DNA of 44,741 bases from Chara braunii (taxonomy: Eukaryota; Streptophyta; Charophyceae; Charales; Characeae): assembly GCA_003427395.1 (NCBI GenBank), contig BFEA01000347.1:584173-628913 (forward strand), written 5' to 3'. This document shows, one piece after another, positions 1 through 8,314 of this stretch. The notes under the pieces were generated by a model. It saw only the letters and a program-made list of their open reading frames with translations. It was not told where the DNA came from and ran no database searches. The position numbers and the translations under genes were made by a program. Numbering within the stretch: position 1 is the first letter of the stretch; every line of letters starts with the position of its first letter.

Positions 1-440
1 GAAGAATAAGAAGGCGAGGAGGAGGAGCAGGAGGAGGAGGAGGAGGAGGACGACGACCAAGAATAAGAAGACGAGGAGGAGGAGGAGGAGGAGGAGGAGG
101 AGGAGGAGGAGGAGGAAGAAGAAGAAGAGGAGGACAAGGACGACGAGGAGGAGGAGGACGGCGACGAAGAAGAAGAAGAGGAGGAGGAAGAGGAGGACGA
201 CGGGTGCGATGGACGACGCCGACGAGGAGGAGGTGGAGGACTAGGAGGAGGAAGAAGATGAGGAGAAGGAGGAGGAGGGGGAGGGCGAGGAGGAGGAAAT
301 GGACGGAAAGGAGGAGGAGGAGGAGGAGGAGAAAGAGATGTAGGGAAAGGAGGAAGAGGAGGATGAGGAAGAGGAGGGAAAGGAGGAGGAGGAGGAGAGA
401 GATGAGAGAGACATGGAGGAGGAGGAGGGTACGCACCTGC
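1..440. repeat. GAG/GAA purine-rich low-complexity tract
   Basis: Almost every base on this strand is G or A, arranged as imperfect GAG, GAA and GAC triplets. Open frames across it only encode Arg/Lys/Glu runs on one strand and Ser/Phe runs on the other, so they are not taken as genes. The tract ends where a mixed-composition sequence begins, at about 430-440. Confidence 0.95.
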
Positions 441-544
441 ACGAGGGTTGGAGGAGACGTCGGGTCGTGGCCATCGATGGCGTCGCGGCAACGTCCAACT
501 CCGACGACGTGCCCAAGTCGCGTGTCGTCCAGTCGCAGTACACA

Positions 545-568
545 GCCAAATTCGAATTCGAATTTGGC
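545..568. repeat. Perfect 24-bp palindrome
   Basis: The 24 bases read identically on both strands. The centre is the EcoRI-like GAATTC and the arms begin GCCAAATTC. The palindrome is not repeated elsewhere in the window. Confidence 0.9.
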
Positions 569-771
569 CCGATCTGGACCGTAGATGTCTAAGATCTGAC
601 GGCCCAGAGCAGTCCATTTTCGTTTTCGATTTCGGATGCCCTACCGGCCTCACGAAAGTGGCGCATCCCTCCCAGGGGTATATCATACCCGAAATCCCAC
701 CCCCGCATACCCAAAAGCCTTTACCCCCCCTACAAGGATTTTTCCACCAGCCCGGAAAGGTGGCCCAACTC

Positions 772-834
772 GGACAACCGGGGGAGTTGTCCGATAGGAC
801 AACCCGAACCCAAAAAGGGTCCCGGACGTCCGGG
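772..834. repeat. Cluster of competing hairpins
   Basis: GGACAAC occurs at 772-778 and 797-803. Its complement GTTGTCC lies between them at 786-792, so two alternative 7-bp stems share one arm. A 14-bp perfect palindrome, CCCGGACGTCCGGG, follows at 821-834, just before the LTR homology starts. Confidence 0.8.
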
Positions 835-984
835 CTGGTAACGTAGGAAAAAATACTGCTTATGTTTATGCCAAGGGGAGAATACTTCCCCCCTTCGTAG
901 CCTAGCTCCTCTACTAGTACCAAGCCACTTAGCATCTCCTCTATCCAGGATAGGTCTGCTAAGTAGTTCCTAGCTGAAAAATAG

Positions 985-1150
985 TTTAACTCCTCAAATT
1001 CTGCAAAATTTCGGTAGCGCTTCCCGGAGGAAAAGTGCCTTTTCAGAAATTTTATGAGTCCAAAAATGAATAACTCTTTCAAATTTGCAGAAATTTCGGC
1101 ACCGCTTCCCGTAGGAACAGGAGGCTATCAAGATTTATATAAGGCTGAAA
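985..1150. repeat. Short tandem unit with GCGCTTCCCG(G/T)AGGAA core, copy A
   Basis: Two adjacent imperfect units of about 90 bp each contain an AAATTTCGG core followed by a GCGCTTCCCG or CCGCTTCCCG box and a GGAA(A/C) tail. The same units occur at 20285-20440, 30985-31230, 31720-32050 and 36310-36560, so they are a family-wide building block of this LTR. Confidence 0.75.
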
Positions 1151-1523
1151 GGCAGAAAGACAAAGCAAACTATACTTGGGACTATCCTCTGACACATGCT
1201 TGATGACTCAGAATCAATGATAGCCCGCACAACCTCTACATGAGAGTGTGGCTAGCCCTGATCCTAACTCCTAGCAGGGTTAGTCATATCTTCATCCCAA
1301 GTTCTCCCTCCCATTATCCATCTTACCTACCTATGGCTCCAGCACTTGGTGAGCATCTAAACAGCTAACCTATAAAAAAGACACTCAAAAGTGAGAGCCC
1401 ACAAGCATGCATAAACAAACATCTCTCACAATCCCACATAAGTTTAACCTGAATGGTTTATTAGATCACTCAGTTCTTTTTCATTTAGTAACCTCCTTGT
1501 TTATGGCATAGGATCAGACAACG

Positions 1524-2620
1524 TCCTAACTTAAGGGTATGTCCAACCTGCCTAAGTAAACAAGAAAGTGTACGCACAACTGGACTGCCCTAACTTAAGG
1601 GTATGCCCAACACCACATGAACTCTAGTCATAAAACATATGACCAGACCGCCCTAACTTAAGGGTACGTCTGACTTCTGCTTAACTGACGAAATGCAACA
1701 TAAACTTGACTGCTCTATCTTAAGGGTATGCCTAGTCAGCTTTAGACAAGGTTACATAGGACATAGGATTAGACTGCCCCAACTTAGGGGTGTGCATAAC
1801 CTGTCTAGAACAAGAAAAACGACGAATGGTCAGGCCGCCCTAACTTAAGGGTACGTCCAACCAAAATAACAAAAACGACAAGAGCATGTCACTAGGCCGC
1901 CCTAACTTAAGGGTACGCCTAGCTAGCTTAAACAGTTTTAGGTACATATGACAATATGACAAGACCGCCCTAACTTAAGGGTACGCCTGATCTGCCTGAA
2001 CAATCACAAACGACGTATGACTAAGCCACTCTAACTTAAGGGTACGCTTAGCCTCCGTAACAACAATAAAAGAGCACAACCATTGATTTACTTGCACAAA
2101 CTTCATATGTTTCTCTCTTATTATGCAAATGATCAGACCTACCCAACTTAGGGAGACATCCAATCCTGCCTTGTGTTTAGAAAGGAAAATAAAAACAGAT
2201 TTATACTAACTCTCTTCACTTTTGTATTATTACGAGCATAAGACTGAACCGCCCTAACTTAAGGGTACGCTCAGCCTGGCCGAATTACCTCCATTGTATT
2301 CTTCACTTACTTTTCTTTTCTTCTTGTTTTACCTGACTTACTGACTGACCTTCCCAACTTAGGGCGCCCGGCCTGCCAGATAATATAAGTTCGTATAATA
2401 TATCCCAATTTTATACCTTTAGTTAGCCTTTTAGTTAACGACTTATGACTAAGCTGCCCTAACTTAAGGGTACGCTCAGCCTCATGCCTTTGTCCCCCTC
2501 AGAAGAAACACACACAGAACAGGGTCTACGCAACTTACAATAATCCCAGTCCTGCTTCAGCAACCCAAAAGAAACATCAGGATTCTGAGTCCTCTCAACT
2601 TAGGGTACCCATCTTCCCAC
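1524..2620. repeat. Array of about 14 spaced CCCTAACTTAAGGG motifs, copy A
   Basis: A motif close to GACCGCCCTAACTTAAGGGT recurs about every 60-110 bp, near 1524, 1588, 1650, 1710, 1774, 1835, 1895, 1964, 2026, 2138, 2250, 2350, 2456 and 2597. Strong copies are nearly identical over about 20 bases, whereas the AT-rich spacers differ. The CCCT and AGGG ends form a short dyad. I have no assigned function for it. Weaker copies, such as those near 2138 and 2350, keep only the CAACTTAGGG core. Confidence 0.9.
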
Positions 2621-2639
2621 AGAGGTCTTGGAGTGGACC

Positions 2640-4740
2640 TACGGGTTGCAACGCCGCCTGCCGCCTTCTCTCGTAGTCTCAGACTAGACTGAGAGTAAGA
2701 AAGATAAACGTAAAAAGTTCAGACTCTCAGTTACAAGAGAGGTGCGCTCATACTCACGAGAGAGGGCCTTGTTATCTTGATGCGCTTGAGGGCCCCGCAA
2801 TGATGGCCAAACTCATAGCAGGGGTGATCGAACCGCAGCCAGAACGCAGCGTAACCACACTCTAACAGCCCTCCCGCTCGCAGCAGTGACCCCTGTGTCG
2901 AGCTTGACTACTCCCCCAAAGCTACAATACTCCCTACTAATCAAGACGCAGCCTCACAGCATAAAGCGACTGCCATCGAACACAACACACCCCAATGCTC
3001 TATTAGGAGAGCAAGCGAAGCTCCTCGACACAGGGCCGACCGACAGTGTACATGGCAAGTGTCTGCGGTAGCCGAGCAACAGAACACAACTGAGGTTGCT
3101 ACAAACACACACAAAAAAGAACACAGTCTGAGCCGCCTGCCCGCACTACAAAACTGTGCGGTCAAACTCCCAAGGAGAGGAGAGGCTCCGAGTCTCGAGT
3201 GTCGCCGAACTCTGCAGATCCAGTCCTCTAAACAGTGAGTTTGAACAGAATAGTAATACGGGCGACTACGTAGGTCAACCAGCAGTCCAACCACCCGAAG
3301 TAAATAGCTTTCCTGTTTCCTGCGGTCGCACCTCCTGCTGCACTGGGAGCCCAAATACAGTCGATACTTCAGAAAGTCACCGGTGACTTGAATTAACAGT
3401 AGCCAAGATGCTCGGCTCTGGCCAGTACGAAGAACCCTGAATCCTTACTGCCCTGGCGGGACCCGCAGCAATGGTACCATACGTATGGGTGACGTTCAGT
3501 CAGTAGCTGCGAAGCCCACCCAGACGTGGACTGAGCGAACCAATCGCGCTGCCTCAGGCATGGTTCACCATCTCCTGTGCCTCATCTGTCTTCGTAGTAG
3601 CAGGCTGTGTCTAATCGTACCAGCAGTCTCACGAGCCAACGGAGGACAACAACATCCCTGTACTGCCGCAGTAACTAGTGATAACTACTCGGCTACCTGT
3701 TCAGCAGTACTTAGTAAGTTCACGAACTGAGTGCACGGTATGCGCCGCACGCACCCAAATCACAGTATCACTACAGTACTTCGAACACCAACAGTGCTAT
3801 AGCAATACTAGGCCTATCAATACAGGCCAAAGGAATCCAGCGGCAGCTGGTCGTGGCATCCACGCGAAGTAGACAAAGGTTTCTTCCCTCAGTCATTGCC
3901 TCTCAGAAGGCGAGCTTGGTACGCCTGCTTCACCAACTCTTGAGGTAAGGGTAATCTTCCTTTCTCTCTACGACCATATTAGTCCGTCTCACATGACCAT
4001 GTTCGTCCAAAAACAACGGTCTCCTTCATGTAGGATGATGATCGTAGACGTAGTGTGCTCCCACCTATAACGACGACGCAACAGTGACCAGTTTGTGGCG
4101 AGTCCCTTCGAAGGGAACTCATTATCGTTCGATCCGATTAGTCCTTCGTCCCTTAAAACTCGATGAGCAATTAATTCCCTTCGTCGGCTTCGCAGTGCGC
4201 GCACCCGCCGTTGTGCCCGACTTTCCTCCCCTTTCTGCACCCGAGCATCCGATCTTCGCTACCTTCTCCCCTACTTCTCACGACTACCCATAGGTACGTG
4301 TACTTCCTCTTCCTACTTCTACTCCAATCGCGCCCTGTCTACGCATATCGTTGTATAGTAACTCTTTATGCGTGACTGTATCTGACCGCTCGTATGGCCA
4401 GATTCATAAGAATCGGCGATGTCCACGTTATAGGAAAAGAGACCACCCTGCGGCAGAGGCTGCCGAGCGAAAATCATACCACGGCTTCGAGAAGAGACGC
4501 TTTTGTAGTCGATATGGGAAAGAGCCCCATGAACACGATGGCGAAGAAAAACGTGATGTGAACGAAGATGGTCGTCGGAACTCAGCTCCCTGTTCCTGGC
4601 CATGACGACAGGCACCGCATTCTCTACGCAAAAAAAAACACCACATTGTTGAGCCGGTTCGTGATGTTAGCTGCCACGTCCTACTACTCGTCAACTGTAC
4701 AAAGATGAAGAACGAACCTCCCTTCAAAACATAGGAAAAT
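2640..4740. other. Conserved LTR body without a gene, copy A
   Basis: This stretch is mostly collinear with about 22370-24480 in copy B. It holds short open frames on both strands that differ between the copies and show no family signature, so none is called. It probably represents U3-type LTR sequence of the element. Confidence 0.65.
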
Positions 4741-4850
4741 TCATCCCTCGCTCTCGCTCACCTTCGCTCCTCCGCGCAGCTCCATTCCCACGTAGCACAC
4801 AACCTACTAACTAAGTCAGAAATCCGGACTTACCACCGAATTCGCCCTGC

Positions 4851-4857
4851 TATAAAA
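4851..4857 (+). promoter_or_regulatory. TATA box, antisense to the element, copy A
   Basis: CTGCTATAAAACCCC is followed by a long pyrimidine-rich stretch typical of a leader. The same block is conserved in copy B (24585-24591), and a weaker relative without a good TATA is present near 34670. It faces the plus strand, opposite to gag-pol. Activity is an inference. Confidence 0.45.
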
Positions 4858-4876
4858 CCCCGGATTTGGTCCTTCC

Positions 4877-4906
4877 CTCACTCGATTTCATAAAGAAACG
4901 AGTGAG
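4877..4906 (+). other. Hairpin downstream of the TATA box, copy A
   Basis: CTCACTCG (4877-4884) pairs with CGAGTGAG (4899-4906), and inner TTTC/GAAA can extend the stem around a bulged A. Copy B keeps the structure with one arm change, and related arms occur in the diverged copy near 34516-34545 and 34693. Confidence 0.6.
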
Positions 4907-5293
4907 TTATACACTCTTTCCTCTTTCTCCACCCGCCATCTCCACCATCTCCACGCACGAGACTTTTCACTATTCCCCTCCTATGCTAATCCACCCACCA
5001 TTCTAACTCTACTATTCGTCTCGCCCTGTCAAAGATCCCTTATTTCCTATCTTCCCTTGCCTAAAGCGGAATCCGATTGGGCGAGTTACGAGCTCAGCCC
5101 TCCGCCATAGTCACTTTGCCCATACTCTGCACGCACCTGTTGTGGGAACCCGTCCAGGTTCATTCTGTCTCTTTAGCCCCATCTGCTGGCCCCGCCTTCT
5201 CCCTGCTCGCTCTCATAGTGCAGCGCTCATCGCAGCAACGGCGACCACTATGTACCACACGGGAAACAAAACTCGTTGGGTTGTCCCCCCCCC

Positions 5294-5375
5294 GACTTTA
5301 TGCATGTTGTCCTTGCGTAGGGGCCATGCTAATCTTCTCTGTATCATTTCAATTTTAACGGATGTCCCGAAGGAC
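5294..5375 (-). ncRNA. U6: U6 snRNA-derived sequence inside LTR copy A
   Basis: Read on the minus strand, this begins GTCCTTCGGGACATCCG and contains ACAGAGAAGATTAGCATGG and CCCCTACGCAAGGA, which are the 5' hairpin, ACAGAGA box and AGC region of spliceosomal U6. It runs about 82 nt of the usual roughly 100 and loses similarity after GCATAAA, where a C-run begins, so the U6 3' end is missing. I see no convincing plant U6 promoter element (USE plus spaced TATA) upstream on the minus strand. It is most likely a U6 pseudogene carried by the repeat. Confidence 0.85.
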
Positions 5376-5449
5376 TGAGCCACAGGGAGAGACCCAGGAT
5401 CGACGGGTCGGCTGCCTCGATGGTCTCGGACCCACGTCTGTACCTCCAC

Positions 5450-5474
5450 AGTTCAGTGGTGTATCCACTGAACT
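5450..5474. other. Perfect 10-bp-stem hairpin, copy A
   Basis: AGTTCAGTGG and CCACTGAACT flank the loop TGTAT. The same 25 bases are unchanged in copy B at 25166-25190, although the surrounding sequence has substitutions. Confidence 0.85.
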
Positions 5475-5551
5475 ATGTTCTTGTGTTACGGCCGGACCTG
5501 GCGCCACTGCCTGGCCTCGCTCCTGATGAAAAAAAAAGGAAAAAGTACTTG

Positions 5552-5610
5552 TAATAATAATAATAATAATAAAGAGGTAAGGATAATAATAATAAAAGCA
5601 AAAAAAAAAA
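5552..5610. repeat. AAT microsatellite and poly(A), copy A
   Basis: (AAT)n tracts are interrupted by AAGAGGTAAGG, then a run of A and a run of G. The AAT run is longer in copy B (25265-25305), which shows slippage between the copies. It may mark the end of a captured retroposon. Confidence 0.85.
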
Positions 5611-6441
5611 ACGGATTGGGGGGGGGGAACCGTTGGTATTCGGTCNTNCCCCACGGGNCCGCTGCCGGACTCCCCTGCAAAAAGCCAAGGGGGATAGTCC
5701 CGCGGGACCCTCAACCCCTCGGCTCACTCCGACGCGCTCCTCCGCTGCTCCGCTGCTCCGTTCTGGCCTCGATCCCGGGATCCGCGTGGTGAGAGTTCAG
5801 TGTCGTAACCTATAGGGCTAAGCCCAAGCCTGAGTTGGTGGTGTGTTGCCTTGCATATGAATAGTATGGCCAGTCAGCTTGGGCCTGCAAACGGTATCTT
5901 AGGCCGTTCTTCCCACTTACGGCCTGTGTCCATGGCTCCGTAAGGCCGTACTTGGTTGCCTTGAAGGCATGGCTCCGCTGGCCTACCACATGTGCCTGCT
6001 CAACCATGGTAGGGTTGCGGTTCGAGCTTCCCCTAGCCCACTACAAATGCCTTTTTACCGCCTCTGTGCCAAGGAAACCCCGCCCGTTGCTCTACTTTGT
6101 GCCATCCTTGCTTGACATCCGCGACGACTTCTATTATCGCCGGTGCAGAGCCATCCTAGTGCCCTACGCCGGTCCCCAGCAAGTCAGACGACCTACCTGG
6201 TCAATGCGACGCCACTTGTAACTTTGCCCGTGCGTGCGAGGCTGCGACCTCCTCAGACTTTCTAGCGTGACACTCACTTGTCCTGCCGCCGCCTCATAGT
6301 CTTGCTTGGTCAATCGCTTGGTCTGGCTAACGCATGCCCACAAAGTGCATGCTCACGCACTCTCTAATCAATACAAAAGGGATGCGCCCCTAGATATCAT
6401 CAGAAACGTTCTTCCTGTAAGTTGCAAAAATGCGCCCAAAT

Positions 6442-6455
6442 ACCCTTGTAAGGGT
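6442..6455. repeat. Subterminal inverted repeat of the LTR, copy A
   Basis: ACCCTTGTAAGGGT, a perfect 6-bp dyad, lies 13 bp inside the LTR terminus. The identical motif sits at the same distance from the ends of the other copies (26318-26331, 36277-36290). Confidence 0.85.
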
Positions 6456-6468
6456 GTTCGGGTCGATA

Positions 6469-8314
6469 GTTTTCCGGACCTTATTAGGCGACGTCCCCGT
6501 CGTGTTGGATAATCAAAGTTATAACCACAATCACACTTTGCTGACAAGGAAACGACCAATCCGATTCACCGGCTCGACTCCGTTCGAGGTTGTCTTATCA
6601 ATCTGCCCCCGTCACGTCGTTCCTCTGCCAGGGTTTCAACTTGGGTCTCCCACGTCCTGGCCTCGGAGTTAGGGGATACTTTGTTTCGTACTACAGCGTA
6701 CTACCCGCTCCCAGGTAGTAGGTTGATAGTCCTCTTCCTTCGTCGTAGACATCTGCCGGTCCACCGTTGGGTGTCCTGTTTAGTCATCGTCCCGCGTACA
6801 GGGTCATAACTTATGACGCGGACCCTAACCGAGACCTCTCAAAATACACAGGGCACCTTTAGTCCCCAAATGGTAATGCTTATCATCTCGATATCCAATC
6901 ATAATGAACGCTCATCCTGGAATCTAACACAGGTGGCTTCAGGTTTCCATCGTGGTCCACCATGGAACGGTCGATCACGCCGAATCCACGGCCCACCGCA
7001 TTGTTATGTAGCGGTGGTGCCCTTGTTGGTTACGCAACGATAAGCAACTTTTCCTATCTTGGTACCCCGAAGGGTCCCGACTCTTGACTTAATCAACCCC
7101 AATAACCTTCCCTCTAGCTAAACCTCTATGGGCGGTCGACCCTTCAAGACTTAACCTTTGGTAAGCCATGGTCCCGCCGCCAGGTTGCGCCGGTCAGCGG
7201 CCCTCGCTGGGAGTTAGGTTCTACAGTTCCAGCGATGTTAAGTATAGTCCCTTAGCTTGGCCTCACAAATACGTCCCTTAGATTGACTTCATTGTGGTCT
7301 GACACTTTCTTTCAAAAATTCTTTTGAATACACAAAGGGTCATTAACCCACTGCCCACGGGACTACGCGGAGGGATAGTGCCTTTCTCAACCATTCCAAC
7401 AATTATCCTCAGTGATTCCACAGGGTCGTGCCTTCCTTACTCCGATCAAAAGCAGGTAAGGTCACACGTCTTTTAGGGATACTCACAATACTTTCCAAAG
7501 TTTCATCATAATTGCAAGAAATTTTCATCCGTTATTCTCACAAAATATATGGTCTTCCATTGTCAGACTTTTACATACACACAAATATTTTATTATCTTT
7601 ATAGCAGCTCCTTTGAGTGCTCTTACAAATTTCATCCTTTGAAGAAAGTCCAATCGGCCATTGGACTTCCCTCTCTCTTTCCCAAGTCACACATAAAAAA
7701 CACAACTTTGGTTGTGACCTTTCCATTCATCCTCATTCCATCTGGATAAAACACATCATGTCATCTCTTTCTCAAAAACCTGAGAGCACTTTCTCCTATT
7801 GTACTTTGGGCTCCACTTATCATTGGGGACAAGGATGCGCAAGTACAGCAGAAGAATGCACAGATCTGTTCACTTCACAACATTTACTCCATCACACCAT
7901 CATCCATATGGGCAAGTCCACAACTAAGAGTGAGTGTGACACACCATACCCAATAAAAAGATAAGGTTTGAGACTCACATACAAGATATGTGGCCCTGCA
8001 ATAAGCAAAGGCTCCTGTCCTTATTGAGGATCAAAGTAGTGAACAAAGAGTTTAAATATCCAACACAGGATCACAGTATCCAACAAAGAATCAGGGTATC
8101 CAAATGCCAATATATCAAAAATCCGACAGTCACTCCATACTCAGGAGCGTCACTCTGCTCTAGAGGATAAGTGACCCATAACTCTACACAGAGGTACTAA
8201 CACTCCACACCACACTAGCAAAAAAAAAAAAAGAGAAAAATAGTCAAAATTATACATAGTGTTATCTTACGTACGAAAAACCTATAAGTCTATAACGCGA
8301 AAGTAGATATCTCA
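6469..8314 (-). other. Non-coding stretch between ORF3 and the 3' LTR
   Basis: No open frame here has recognisable protein features on either strand. It occupies the position of the 3' untranslated part of the element. The bases next to the LTR on the minus strand (GGTCCGGAAAAC) are only weakly purine-rich, so a polypurine tract is not convincing. An A-run at 8221-8233 is T-rich on the element strand and does not serve as one either. Confidence 0.6.

Larger units (their letters stand above)
441..846. other. Unassigned GC-rich segment with palindromes
   Basis: I recognise no gene or element here. The segment lies between the purine tract and the point (about 847) where homology to the large LTR repeat begins. 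It has a C-rich stretch (about 700-730) and several inverted repeats, listed separately. It does not resemble 17785-20144, which is the part of the LTR that would be expected here if the left LTR copy were complete. Confidence 0.6.
847..6468 (-). mobile_element. LTR copy A: truncated 3' LTR of the Ty3/gypsy element
   Basis: This block aligns collinearly with 20145-26344 over its whole length, with scattered substitutions. On the minus strand it starts TATCGACCCGAACACCC at 6468, matching TGTCGGCCCGAACACCC at 26344. It lies where the 3' LTR of the element decoded from 17438 down to 8315 should be. The distal 2.4 kb seen in the other copy (17785-20144) is missing. Relative to copy B it also lacks about 0.45 kb near 2615 and carries three single Ns (5646, 5648, 5658). 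The alternative is a solo repeat not paired with this element. Confidence 0.7.

Noticed and set aside
204-584. Arg/Lys-rich open frame in the purine tract
   Set aside because: It is produced by GAG/GAA repeats. The opposite strand gives an equally long Ser-rich frame, and there is no family pattern.
1975-2163. 62-codon minus-strand frame, also present at 21273-21461
   Set aside because: It is open in both LTR copies but only because they are homologous. It is made of array motifs and has no protein signature.
1524-2620. CRISPR-like array of repeats and spacers
   Set aside because: The motifs are degenerate, the spacers vary in length and are themselves conserved between LTR copies, and the context is eukaryotic LTR DNA.
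1524-2620. Interstitial telomere repeats (CCCTAA)
   Set aside because: CCCTAA occurs only once per 60-110 bp inside a longer motif and never in tandem.
3989-4727. Overlapping open frames on both strands in the LTR body (also near 23900-24460)
   Set aside because: Several frames are open at once on both strands, lengths differ between the copies, and no domain is visible.
7617-7964. 115-codon plus-strand frame in the 3' non-coding stretch
   Set aside because: Low-complexity composition with no family pattern. It runs against the element orientation and inside AT-rich DNA.
8221-8241. Polypurine tract of the element
   Set aside because: The A-run is on the plus strand, so it is a T-run in the element orientation, and it lies 1.8 kb from the LTR.
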